7,301 nucleotides of DNA from Pseudomonadota bacterium (GCA_023386115.1 JAEWKL010000284.1:1-7301); one strand, 5' to 3'; positions 1 through 6,569 are shown, numbered from the stretch's first letter. Numbers and translations are program-made. Notes: generated by a model not told the origin, from the sequence alone.

Positions 1-12
1 ATCCGGAGGGAC

Positions 13-30
13 CGGCTGCTGTCGCAGCCG
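13..30 (-). terminator. Hairpin just past the DUF4337 stop codon
   Basis: A perfect 7-bp inverted repeat (CGGCTGC at 13-19, GCAGCCG at 24-30) encloses a 4-nt loop. Read on the minus strand it begins 4 nt after the DUF4337 stop codon. The position suits a terminator or an mRNA 3'-end stabiliser. No T-run follows on the minus strand, so it is not a canonical intrinsic terminator, and a GC-rich genome will produce some such stems by chance. Confidence 0.35.
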
Positions 31-34
31 ATCC

Positions 35-586
35 TCACACCAGATGGATCGCGTGCGGCGCGAAGAGCCCGACCGCCAGCATGCCGATCCCCACAATCCC
101 CAGCGCCCCGCCCGCGAAGGCGAGCGCCGCGATGCCGGTGATGACCTGGGCCGAGGCCAGCACGATGCCGATCTGGAAGGCGGCGGAGCCGAGCTCGTAA
201 TGGTGATAGCGGGCGAGCGAGAGGTCGCGCTTGGCCTCGGCCGCCTTGGCCTTGGCGGCGAGCTCCTTGCGGCCGTCGCCGGAGGCCGGGTCGGATTCCC
301 AGCGCGCCATGGTCTTGGCCCATTCCTCGGTCTGCTTCTTCACGGCGTCCGGGGCGGCGCCAGGATCGAGGGCGGCCTGCTCGGTCGCGGTCTTCAATAC
401 CGTGGCGCGGATCGTGCGGGCCTGGAAATAGGCCCATTGATTGGCGGATTCGACGTTGGCGCCGAGCGCGTCGGTCTGCGCGCTCTTCGCCAGGGTCTCA
501 CCGAGGGCGAGGAAGAGCGCCAGGACCGAGATCAGCAGCGCGACCTTCTTGTTGGAGGCGTCGACCGCCCCGTGACCACCCGACAT
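35..586 (-). CDS. DUF4337 family membrane protein
   Basis: A 183-residue protein of the DUF4337 family, whose function is unknown. A hydrophobic segment at about residues 14-33 follows a short polar N-terminus. The family-like stretch SANQWAYFQARTIR lies at about 47-60. A charged, Ala/Lys/Glu-rich region at about 60-130 is probably helical and may form a coiled coil. Two more membrane segments follow at about 136-157 and 160-178, with almost nothing after them. The soluble middle region therefore sits between one N-terminal anchor and a C-terminal hairpin in the inner membrane. The ATG start at 586 is supported by a strong Shine-Dalgarno, GAGGGGAG, 6 nt upstream. The gene is divergent from its right neighbour and shares no clear theme with it. 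Family assignment rests on remembered motif and topology and is fairly sure; no biochemical role can be given. Confidence 0.85.
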   Translation of the reverse strand: MSGGHGAVDASNKKVALLISVLALFLALGETLAKSAQTDALGANVESANQWAYFQARTIRATVLKTATEQAALDPGAAPDAVKKQTEEWAKTMARWESDPASGDGRKELAAKAKAAEAKRDLSLARYHHYELGSAAFQIGIVLASAQVITGIAALAFAGGALGIVGIGMLAVGLFAPHAIHLV

Positions 587-818
587 CGTCGTCTCCCCTC
601 AACCGGCCATGACAGGCGCGTCGCGCGCCCGGTCTGGCGAAACCCTGCGACAGGACGAAGACCAGCCGCGCCGCGCTTGGGCGGCGAATCGGCGGCACCC
701 GCGCCTTCATAGCCGGGCCGCGGAGCCGCGCCAGCCCCCGCTTGCGGCTCGGGACCGGACCGGGCAAGGCCCTTCGCGACGGCCCCGTTCACGGGCCGGC
801 CCGGAGAGACGCCCCACC
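587..818. promoter_or_regulatory. Divergent intergenic region
   Basis: This 232-bp gap separates two divergent genes, so promoters for both should lie here. Next to the minus-strand gene is its Shine-Dalgarno (complement of 593-600). Near the plus-strand gene is a purine stretch, GGAGAG, at 803-808, which overlaps the end of a 12-bp GC palindrome at 792-803. No convincing -35/-10 pair was recognised. An open frame continues through the gap upstream of 819, but I see no good start signal in it. Confidence 0.4.
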
Positions 819-1523
819 ATGTCGCATGCCCGGTTTCTCGCACCGCTCCTCGCCTGCCTCGCCGTTCCTCTGGCCGCCCTCCCCGGCCGGGCCGCGGGGC
901 CGGACTGGCCCGACACCTACCTGTCCCGCGTCGAGGCGACGGCGGTGGTGCAGAGCCTCAACGCCGCTCTCCTGGCGAGCCGCAGCGCCACCGCGACCCT
1001 CGAAGGCTGGTGCGCCGCCCACCGCATGGCCGAGGCGCCGCGCCTCGTCGCCCGGCTGGAGCGCGGCGTCGACAAGCCGGCGAGCCCGGAGACCCGCAAG
1101 CGCCTCGCGGTCGGGCCCGACGAGCCCCTGCGCTACCGCCGGGTGCGGCTCGCCTGCGGCGACCACGTGCTGTCGGAGGCCGACAACTGGTACGTGCCCG
1201 CTCGCCTGACCCCGGAGATGAACCGGGTGCTGGACACCACCGACACGCCGTTCGGCCGCGCGGTCGCAGGCCTCGGCACCACCCGCCAGACCGTCGGCGC
1301 CGAGCCGCACTGGCAGCCCCTGCCCGAGGGCTGGGACCAGGCGGCGCCCCCGGCCGCGTCCTGCGGCCGGCTAGCGGTGCCGGAGCACCTGTTCAGCCAT
1401 CGCGCGGTGCTGTTCACGGGCGAGCGGCAGCCCTTCTCGGAGGTGGTCGAGACCTACACGCGGGCCGTCCTGGACTTCACCCGCGCCACCCGCCCCGCCG
1501 ATCCGTCCTGCCCGAAGCCCTGA
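819..1523 (+). CDS. Exported chorismate-lyase-like (UbiC/DUF98 fold) protein
   Basis: A 234-residue protein. Residues 1-26 look like a Sec signal peptide: one Arg, a Leu/Ala-rich core, and probable cleavage near GRAA at 23-26. The mature part resembles the chorismate lyase fold. YRRVRLACGD (106-115) lines up with the E. coli UbiC strand carrying its catalytic Arg, placing R108 at that position. NWYVPARLT (123-131) and TDTPFGRAV (141-149) match the UbiC stretch ending in a TPLGR-type motif. A C-terminal strand with E208 and E211 could supply the catalytic Glu. UbiC makes 4-hydroxybenzoate in the cytoplasm, so an exported version probably does something else, perhaps ligand binding. The ATG at 819 was chosen because the signal peptide starts there and GGAGAG lies upstream (803-808); the open frame extends further upstream without such support. 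The alignment is by eye. Confidence 0.65.
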   Translation: MSHARFLAPLLACLAVPLAALPGRAAGPDWPDTYLSRVEATAVVQSLNAALLASRSATATLEGWCAAHRMAEAPRLVARLERGVDKPASPETRKRLAVGPDEPLRYRRVRLACGDHVLSEADNWYVPARLTPEMNRVLDTTDTPFGRAVAGLGTTRQTVGAEPHWQPLPEGWDQAAPPAASCGRLAVPEHLFSHRAVLFTGERQPFSEVVETYTRAVLDFTRATRPADPSCPKP

Positions 1524-1668
1524 TCTCCCGTCCTCGCCCCGCGCCAGGTCCGCACGCCCCCTCGATCCCTTCCACCGACAGGCAGCAGATTTGCGTCCGG
1601 AGCCGGAACCCCGATGCTCCGGCGCCCTATCTCCAGGGCTCGGACGGGACGGAGGGCGACCGACGCGG
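1524..1668 (+). promoter_or_regulatory. Gap with the ribosome binding site that sets the cotransporter start
   Basis: A 145-bp gap. The frame of the next gene is open back to a TTG at 1591, but a GGAGGG purine block at 1651-1656 lies 12 nt before the ATG at 1669, and the protein turns membrane-like only from that ATG. This favours 1669 as the start. A weak inverted repeat, CCGGAG (1597-1602) with CTCCGG (1617-1622), has a 14-nt loop and is not convincing. No clear promoter was recognised. Confidence 0.4.
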
Positions 1669-3336
1669 ATGGACACGACCCTGACCCTGCTCGATCTCTG
1701 CGGCGCGGTCGCGCTGCTGCTCTGGGGCATCCACATGGTGCAGACGGGGGTGCAGCGCGCCCTCGGGCCGCATCTGCGCCGCCTCCTCGGGGTGGCGCTC
1801 GGCAACCGGATGAAGGCGCTGGCGGCGGGCTTAAGCGTCACGGCGCTCCTCCAGAGCAGCACCGCCACCGGCCTGATGGTGGCCTCCTTCGCCGGCGCCG
1901 GGCTGGTGGCGGTGGTGCCGGCGCTGGCCTTGATGCTCGGTGCGAATATCGGCACCACCCTGATCGTGCAGGTCCTGTCCTTCGACGTCGCCCGGGCGGC
2001 CCCCGTCCTGGTGCTGGTCGGCGTGATCCTGTTTCGCCGCGGCGCCGCGCCGCGCACCCGCGACCTCGGCCGGGCGGCGATCGGCCTCGGGCTGATGCTG
2101 ATGGCGTTGTCGCGCCTCGTCGAGGTGATCACCCCCTACGAGGACGTACCGGCCCTGCGGGTGCTGCTCGGGGCCGTCGCGACCGACCGGCTGATCGCCC
2201 TCCTCCTCGGCGCAGTGCTCACCTGGGCGGCGCATGCGAGCGTGGCGATCGTTCTCCTGGTGATGTCGTTCACGCAAGCCGGCGTGCTGCCCCTGGAGGC
2301 CGGAATGGCCCTGGTGCTCGGGGCCAATCTCGGCTCGGCCCTCAACCCGGTGCTGGAGGGTTCTCGCGATGGCGAGGCGGCCGGACGGCGCGTGGCGCTC
2401 GGCAACCTCATCACCCGGGCGCTCGGCTGCCTCGTCGCCCTGCCCTGCCTCGGCCTGATCGGGCCGCTCCTCGTGACCTGGCAGCCCGACCTGTCGCGGG
2501 CCGTGGCCGACTTCCACACCGCCTTCAACCTCGTCCTCGCGCTGATCGTCCTGCCGCTGCTCGATCCCTTCGCGGCCCTGCTGCGCCGGCTGGTGCCCGA
2601 AAAGATCGACGCCCACGATCCCGGCCGCCCGATCCATCTCGACGAGGCGGCGCTGGAGACGCCGCCGGTGGCTTTGGGTGCCGCCGGCCGCGAGGCCCTG
2701 CGCATGGCCGACGTGCTCGCCGAGATGACGCATGGCGCCGGCGAGGCGCTGACCGGCGGCGACCGCACGCGGGTGGCGCAGATCCGCCGGATGGACGACA
2801 CGCTCGACCGGCTCAACGCCGCCATCAAGGCGTATCTCGTCCGCCTCGATCCGGACTCCTTGAGCGAGGACGACGAGCGCCGGGTCGCGGCCTTGCTGGC
2901 CTTCACCACCAACCTGGAACATGCCGGCGACATCCTCTCGCGGAACGTGATGACCCACGCCGCCAAGCGCCTGAAACGCGGGCTGACCTTCTCGGCCGAG
3001 GGCAAGGCGGAGGTGGAGGCGCTGCTGGGCCGGCTCTCGGCCAACCTGAGCGCGGCGGGCGCCGCCTTCCTGACCGAGGATCCCCGCGCCGCGCGGCGCC
3101 TCGCCGACGAGAAGGCGGTGTTTCGCGACCTCGAGGCGCGGGCGACCGAGGCGCATTTCCGCCGCCTGCGCGAGGCCGGCGCGGCTGCGGGCCCCGTGCC
3201 GGCCGAGTCGGCCGCCCTCTATCCCGACCTCGTGCGCGACCTGAAGCGGGTCAACGACCACCTCGTCGCCGGTGCCGCCTACCCGATCCTGGAGAGCCGG
3301 GGTGCCCTGCGGTCGAGCCGCCTCGAAGCGCCGTGA
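1669..3336 (+). CDS. Na+/phosphate cotransporter family protein with PhoU-like C-terminal domain
   Basis: A 555-residue inner-membrane protein of the Na/Pi cotransporter family (NptA/YjbB type), expected to couple phosphate movement to sodium. Residues 1-305 are strongly hydrophobic and contain the two inverted transport repeats. The first carries QSSTATG (62-68) and GANIGTT (91-97). The second carries AHASVA (188-193) and GANLGSALNP (218-227). Residues about 335-545 form a helical PhoU-like domain. NLEHAGDI (415-422) is the usual metal-binding ExxxD motif, whereas the second copy reads DLKRVNDHL (524-532), with Lys where Glu is expected. In the second transport repeat the typical QSS is replaced by HAS. 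The length is normal for the fused form. Such proteins may import phosphate or, as shown for YjbB, export it; direction cannot be told here. No pst or pho gene is in view. Confidence 0.88.
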   Translation: MDTTLTLLDLCGAVALLLWGIHMVQTGVQRALGPHLRRLLGVALGNRMKALAAGLSVTALLQSSTATGLMVASFAGAGLVAVVPALALMLGANIGTTLIVQVLSFDVARAAPVLVLVGVILFRRGAAPRTRDLGRAAIGLGLMLMALSRLVEVITPYEDVPALRVLLGAVATDRLIALLLGAVLTWAAHASVAIVLLVMSFTQAGVLPLEAGMALVLGANLGSALNPVLEGSRDGEAAGRRVALGNLITRALGCLVALPCLGLIGPLLVTWQPDLSRAVADFHTAFNLVLALIVLPLLDPFAALLRRLVPEKIDAHDPGRPIHLDEAALETPPVALGAAGREALRMADVLAEMTHGAGEALTGGDRTRVAQIRRMDDTLDRLNAAIKAYLVRLDPDSLSEDDERRVAALLAFTTNLEHAGDILSRNVMTHAAKRLKRGLTFSAEGKAEVEALLGRLSANLSAAGAAFLTEDPRAARRLADEKAVFRDLEARATEAHFRRLREAGAAAGPVPAESAALYPDLVRDLKRVNDHLVAGAAYPILESRGALRSSRLEAP

Positions 3337-3345
3337 CCGCTCGCC

Positions 3346-3364
3346 GCGGCGGGGAGGCCGCCGC
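3346..3364 (+). terminator. GC-rich hairpin after the cotransporter gene
   Basis: A perfect 7-bp stem (GCGGCGG at 3346-3352, CCGCCGC at 3358-3364) with loop GGAGG starts 9 nt after the cotransporter stop. It separates that gene from the regulatory region of the next cluster, as a terminator would. No T-tract follows, so termination could be Rho-dependent or the hairpin could protect the 3' end. Confidence 0.45.
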
Positions 3365-3390
3365 CTCAGCCGCATAGCGCACAATTCGAC

Positions 3391-3433
3391 CTGTCACTGA
3401 TTGACTCGCTGACATGTCAGTGAGAAATCACTG
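3391..3433 (+). promoter_or_regulatory. Candidate operator/promoter of the GntR-led cluster
   Basis: This stretch is clearly richer in A/T than its surroundings and dense in repeats. CTGACATGTCAG (3409-3420) is a perfect 12-bp palindrome. TGTCACTGA (3392-3400) recurs as TGTCAGTGA (3415-3423), a direct repeat with one mismatch and a 23-bp period, and TCACTGA (3394-3400) is inverted as TCAGTGA (3417-3423). A further TCACTG lies at 3428-3433. TTGACT at 3401-3406 resembles a -35 box, but no good -10 follows. GntR/FCD regulators usually bind short palindromes beside their own gene, so autoregulation is likely; this is inference from position and symmetry. Confidence 0.6.
3418..3433 (+). other. Small GAAA-loop hairpin abutting the GntR start codon
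   Basis: CAGTGA (3418-3423) and TCACTG (3428-3433) pair perfectly around GAAA, a GNRA-type tetraloop, two bases before the ATG at 3436. No usual Shine-Dalgarno is present in this leader. If the mRNA includes it, the hairpin would occupy the ribosome landing site. The same bases belong to the candidate operator, so the symmetry may serve DNA binding instead. Confidence 0.35.
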
Positions 3434-3435
3434 CC

Positions 3436-4134
3436 ATGAAGCAGCGGGACCAAGCCTACGACGCCTTCGTCCAGCAATTGCTGGATGGGCGCCTCGCGCC
3501 GGGCTCCTTCGTGACGCAGCGCGAATTGGTGGCCCTCACCGGCCTGCCGCTCGGGGCCGTGCGCGAGATGATCCCGCGGCTCGAGGCCGACGGGCTGATC
3601 ACGACCCTGCCGCAGCGCGGGCTCCAGGTCGCGTCGGTGGACCTGCGGCTGGTGCACGAGGCGTTCCAGCTCCGGGAGATCATCGAGGCGGCGGCGGTGG
3701 CGCATTTCGCCCGCACCGCACCCGCCTCCCTGGTGGCGTCCTTGCGGGCCGCGCATGTGCGGATCAGCGCACAAGCCGCGGAGGGCGTCACCGAGGCGCT
3801 GATCGCCGAGGCGCAAGCGACCGACTGGGGCTTTCACGATGCGATCGTCGGCCATCTCGGCAACGGTCTCGTCGCGGAGATCCACCGGGTGAACCTCATC
3901 CGCATCCGGGTCATCATGCAGAGCCGCGTCGCGCTCTCGCCCGAGGTGCTGCCCCCCGCCTTCGCCGAGCACGCCGCCATCCTGGCGGCGGTGGAGGGCC
4001 GCGACGCCGAGGCGGCGGTGGCGGCCCTGCGCCGGCACCTCGAGACCTCGCGCCGCCGGGCGCTCGGCCTCGAGACCGGCCGGGAAGCCGACCGGCGCGA
4101 TCCGTCCACCATCCCTGATTCAACCGGGCCTTGA
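3436..4134 (+). CDS. GntR family transcriptional regulator, FCD domain
   Basis: A 232-residue DNA-binding regulator. Residues 1-68 form the winged helix-turn-helix: DGRLAPGSFVTQRELVALTG (17-36), a recognition helix around PLGAVREMIPRLEADGLI (38-55), then the wing LPQRGLQVA (58-66). Residues about 72-210 are the all-helical FCD ligand-binding domain. The usual metal/ligand set seems complete: D130 and H134 in DWGFH, H179 in EHAAIL, and H201 in RHLE. FCD regulators commonly respond to organic or sugar acids and often repress the neighbouring catabolic genes. Length is typical, with a polar tail of about 20 residues. The ATG at 3436 is forced by an in-frame TGA at 3421-3423, as later starts would cut the DNA-binding domain, yet no clear Shine-Dalgarno precedes it. 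Only 25 bp separate it from the lyase gene, so it probably shares their transcript and controls them and itself. Confidence 0.9.
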   Translation: MKQRDQAYDAFVQQLLDGRLAPGSFVTQRELVALTGLPLGAVREMIPRLEADGLITTLPQRGLQVASVDLRLVHEAFQLREIIEAAAVAHFARTAPASLVASLRAAHVRISAQAAEGVTEALIAEAQATDWGFHDAIVGHLGNGLVAEIHRVNLIRIRVIMQSRVALSPEVLPPAFAEHAAILAAVEGRDAEAAVAALRRHLETSRRRALGLETGREADRRDPSTIPDSTGP

Positions 4135-4159
4135 GCCTAACGCCCCCTCGGAGGACCGC

Positions 4160-5044
4160 ATGACCAACGCCATCACCGGCCTGTGGGTCGCCCTCGCCAC
4201 GCCGCTCGACGCGACCGGCGCGGTCGATCACGGCGCCCTCGTGCGCCACGTCCGGTTCCTGATGGAGCGGGGCTGCGACGGCGTGGTGCCGTTCGGGACC
4301 ACCGGCGAGGGCACCTCGTTCTCTGCAAGTGAGCGCCTCGCCGCGGTCGAGGCGCTGCTCGCCGCGGGCGTCCCGGCATCCCGGATCGGCCTCGGCGCCG
4401 GGTACCCGGCGATCCCCGACGCGGTGGCGCTCACCAAGGCGGCCCTCGGGCTCGGCCTCACCCATGTCCTGGTGCTGCCGCCCTACTTCTACCGCGACGT
4501 GACCGAGGCCGGGATCGTCGACGCCTTCGCGGCGATCCTCGACGGCGTCGGCGACGACCGCCTGCGGGCGACGCTCTACCACATCCCGCAAACCTCCGGC
4601 GTCGGCCTGCCCCCGGGGGCGGTCGCCACCTTGCGCGCACGGTACGGCCGGCTCGTCGCCGGCGTGAAGGACAGCTCGGGCGACTTCGCCCAGTTCCGGG
4701 CGTTCCGGGCGGCTGCCCCCGAGGTTGCGGTCTGCGTCGGCAACGAGGCGGATATCGGCCGGGCGCTGGCCGAGGGCGGGACCGGGACGATCTGCGGCAT
4801 GGCCAATCTCGTCCCCGACCTCGTGCGGGCGATGTTCGCCGACCCCGCCGCCGCCGAGCCGATGCGGGCGGCGATCGGCCTGATCCGCGGTCCCTTCGTG
4901 CCGGTGCTGAAATCCGCCATGGCGGCGATGACCGGCGAACCCGCCTTCGGCCGGGTGCGTCCGCCGCTGGTCGCGGCGGAGGCCGGCCTCGGGCAGCGCG
5001 TCGCCGCCGAACTCGCCGGCCTCTCGCGCACCACGGCGGCGTAA
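4160..5044 (+). CDS. DapA-family (dihydrodipicolinate synthase-like) class I lyase/aldolase
   Basis: A 294-residue (beta/alpha)8-barrel enzyme of the DapA / N-acetylneuraminate lyase superfamily, of normal length. The family signatures are in order: GTTGEG (46-51), PPYFY (107-111), Y140 in the LYHIPQTSG motif, and the Schiff-base lysine K170 in GVKDSSGD (168-175). The chemistry is therefore cleavage, condensation or dehydration of a 2-keto acid through a lysine imine. True DapA has an Arg after the tyrosine (NVPSRTG) that holds the substrate carboxylate; here the segment reads HIPQTSG with no Arg. Together with the catabolic setting this argues against lysine biosynthesis and for a sugar-acid aldolase or dehydratase. 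The ATG at 4160 follows GGAGG with 5-nt spacing. It lies between the regulator (25 bp) and the flavoenzyme (58 bp), and operon membership is very likely. The substrate is unknown. Confidence 0.88.
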   Translation: MTNAITGLWVALATPLDATGAVDHGALVRHVRFLMERGCDGVVPFGTTGEGTSFSASERLAAVEALLAAGVPASRIGLGAGYPAIPDAVALTKAALGLGLTHVLVLPPYFYRDVTEAGIVDAFAAILDGVGDDRLRATLYHIPQTSGVGLPPGAVATLRARYGRLVAGVKDSSGDFAQFRAFRAAAPEVAVCVGNEADIGRALAEGGTGTICGMANLVPDLVRAMFADPAAAEPMRAAIGLIRGPFVPVLKSAMAAMTGEPAFGRVRPPLVAAEAGLGQRVAAELAGLSRTTAA

Positions 5045-5102
5045 ACTCTGGTAATCACCGCGACGCGCGGCGACGCACGCCGCCTTCGGGAGGAGACATC
5101 GG

Positions 5103-6569
5103 ATGACGGCGATGCCGAACGTGTCCCACGGCGAGGCGGTGGTGGCCGCCCTCGTGGCGGAACTGGGCGAGAAGACGGTGCTCAGCGGCGCCGAGCGGCC
5201 TACCCGCAACGAGTCCGACTGGAGCACGCTCGGGCCGCAAGCCCCCCTCGCAGTGGTGCGGCCCACCACCACCGAGGCGGTCGCCGCCGCGATGCGGATC
5301 TGCGCCCGGCACGGCGTGCCGGTGGTGCCGCAGGGCGGACTCACCGGCCTGTGCGGGGGCGCTCGCCCCCTCCCCGACTCGGTCGCCCTGTCGCTCGAAC
5401 GGATGACCGGCATCGAGGCGGTCGACCCGGCCTCCGCCACCATGACGGTGCGGGCCGGCACGCCGCTCCAGGTGGTGCAGGAGGCCGCCGACGCGGCCGG
5501 CTTCCTGGTCCCGCTCGATCTCGGGGCGCGGGGCTCCTGCGCCATCGGCGGCAACGCCTCCACCAATGCCGGCGGCAACCGGGTGATCCGCTACGGCATG
5601 ACCCGCGAGATGATCCTCGGCCTCGAGGTGGTGCTGCCCGACAGCAGCGTGGTCACCAACCTCAACCGGATGATCAAGAACAACGCCGGCTACGACCTCA
5701 AGCACCTGTTCATCGGCTCGGAGGGCACGCTCGGCATCATCACCCGGCTGGTGCTGCGGCTGTTTCCGAAGCCCGCCTGCACCTTCGCGGCGCTCTGCGC
5801 CGTACCGGACTACGCCTCCGTGGTCGGGCTCCTGACGGCGTCCCGCCGGGGCCTCGGCCCGATGCTCTCGGCCTTCGAGGTGATGTGGCCGGATTACTGG
5901 GAGACGATCGGCGCGATGCCGGGCGTGCGGGTGCCGCTCGCCCAGGGCCACGGCGCCTATTGCCTGATCGAGGCGCAGGGCACCGACGAGACCTTCGATG
6001 CGCCGCGCTTCGAGGCATGGCTCGAAGCGCAAGCCGAGGCGGGCCTGCTCGCCGACGCGGTCCTGTCCCGCTCGGTGGCGGACGTGAAGGCGTTCTGGGG
6101 CGTGCGCGACGCCTGCTCGGAATTCCCGCAAGTGCTGGGTGCGCACGAATCCTTCGATATCGGCCTGCCGGTGGCGGCGATGGACGACTACGTGCAGGCC
6201 TGCAAGGCAGCGCTCCACCAGCGCCTGCCGGGCATCACCGCCCTGTTCTACGGCCATATCGGCGACGGCAACCTGCACATCGTGGCGGGGCTGAAGGGCG
6301 CCCACCCGCAGCCGAAGGACGTGATCCAGGAGGTGGTCTACGGCCTGGTGCGCGAGTTCGGCGGCACGGTCTCGGCCGAGCACGGCATCGGCCTGACCAA
6401 GAAGCCCTGGCTCGGCCATGTCCGCTCCGACGCCGAGATCGCCCTGATGCGGCGCCTCAAGGCGGCGCTGGACCCGGACGGGATGCTCAATCCAGGCAAA
6501 GTCTTGCCCGGCGAGATCCTGGCCGGCGAGATCTTGCCCGCCGAGATCTTGCCCGGCAACGCCGTGTGA
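5103..6569 (+). CDS. FAD-linked oxidoreductase, GlcD / D-2-hydroxyglutarate dehydrogenase type
   Basis: A 488-residue flavoenzyme of the VAO/PCMH group, expected to oxidise a D-2-hydroxy acid to the 2-keto acid and pass electrons to a carrier. Residues about 45-222 are the FAD_binding_4 domain: PQGGLTGLCGGA (76-87), IGGNASTNAGGNRVIRYG (148-165) and GYDLKHLFIGSEGTLGIIT (196-214). Residues about 225-468 are the FAD-oxidase C-terminal domain, with metal-site residues H385 and H392 in GHIGDGNLH and E426 in SAEHGIG. R335 in FWGVRD may bind the substrate carboxylate. In D-2-hydroxyglutarate dehydrogenases a Lys sits in YKYDxSLP; here the segment is ESFDIGLP (349-356), without Lys. The family usually ends near NPGKVLP (463-469), but this protein adds 19 residues made by short repeats. 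The ATG at 5103 follows GGGAGGAG with 7-nt spacing. D-lactate, glycolate or a sugar acid are all possible substrates. Confidence 0.88.
   Translation: MTAMPNVSHGEAVVAALVAELGEKTVLSGAERPTRNESDWSTLGPQAPLAVVRPTTTEAVAAAMRICARHGVPVVPQGGLTGLCGGARPLPDSVALSLERMTGIEAVDPASATMTVRAGTPLQVVQEAADAAGFLVPLDLGARGSCAIGGNASTNAGGNRVIRYGMTREMILGLEVVLPDSSVVTNLNRMIKNNAGYDLKHLFIGSEGTLGIITRLVLRLFPKPACTFAALCAVPDYASVVGLLTASRRGLGPMLSAFEVMWPDYWETIGAMPGVRVPLAQGHGAYCLIEAQGTDETFDAPRFEAWLEAQAEAGLLADAVLSRSVADVKAFWGVRDACSEFPQVLGAHESFDIGLPVAAMDDYVQACKAALHQRLPGITALFYGHIGDGNLHIVAGLKGAHPQPKDVIQEVVYGLVREFGGTVSAEHGIGLTKKPWLGHVRSDAEIALMRRLKAALDPDGMLNPGKVLPGEILAGEILPAEILPGNAV
6495..6554 (+). repeat. 15-bp in-frame tandem repeat at the end of the oxidase gene
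   Basis: Four consecutive 15-bp units at 6495-6509, 6510-6524, 6525-6539 and 6540-6554 encode GKVLP, GEILA, GEILP and AEILP (residues 465-484), followed by GNAV and the stop. Units 2-4 share the core GAGATCYTG and differ by a few bases; the first, from the conserved family end, is more diverged. Each unit is also partly palindromic, for example GGCAA with TTGCC inside the first. The pattern suggests the last conserved pentapeptide was duplicated in frame. Confidence 0.8.

Noticed and set aside
792..803. 12-bp palindrome CGGGCCGGCCCG
   Set aside because: Composed only of G and C in a very GC-rich gap, so chance symmetry is likely; there is no second copy or spacing pattern to support an operator.
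609..818. Possible N-terminal extension of the chorismate-lyase-like protein
   Set aside because: The extra residues are Arg/Pro-rich filler, and a good signal peptide begins at the ATG at 819, with purine-rich sequence before it.
1597..1622. Inverted repeat CCGGAG/CTCCGG
   Set aside because: Only 6 bp with a 14-nt loop and no T-tract; too weak to call a terminator.
1591..1668. TTG start giving a 26-residue extension of the cotransporter
   Set aside because: The ATG at 1669 has an upstream GGAGGG and starts directly at the membrane domain; the extension has no family character.
1831..3384. A 517-codon open frame on the minus strand inside the Na/Pi cotransporter
   Set aside because: Low-complexity Gly/Arg/Gln/His composition with no membrane segments or motifs; it is the antisense shadow of a clear transporter gene.
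5045..5102. Small stems in the gap between the DapA-like and oxidase genes
   Set aside because: Stems of 3-4 bp only (for example GGCG/CGCC); nothing beyond the ribosome binding site can be supported.
3914..5578. A 554-codon minus-strand open frame over three plus-strand genes
   Set aside because: It crosses gene boundaries of a well-supported operon and shows no recognisable protein features.
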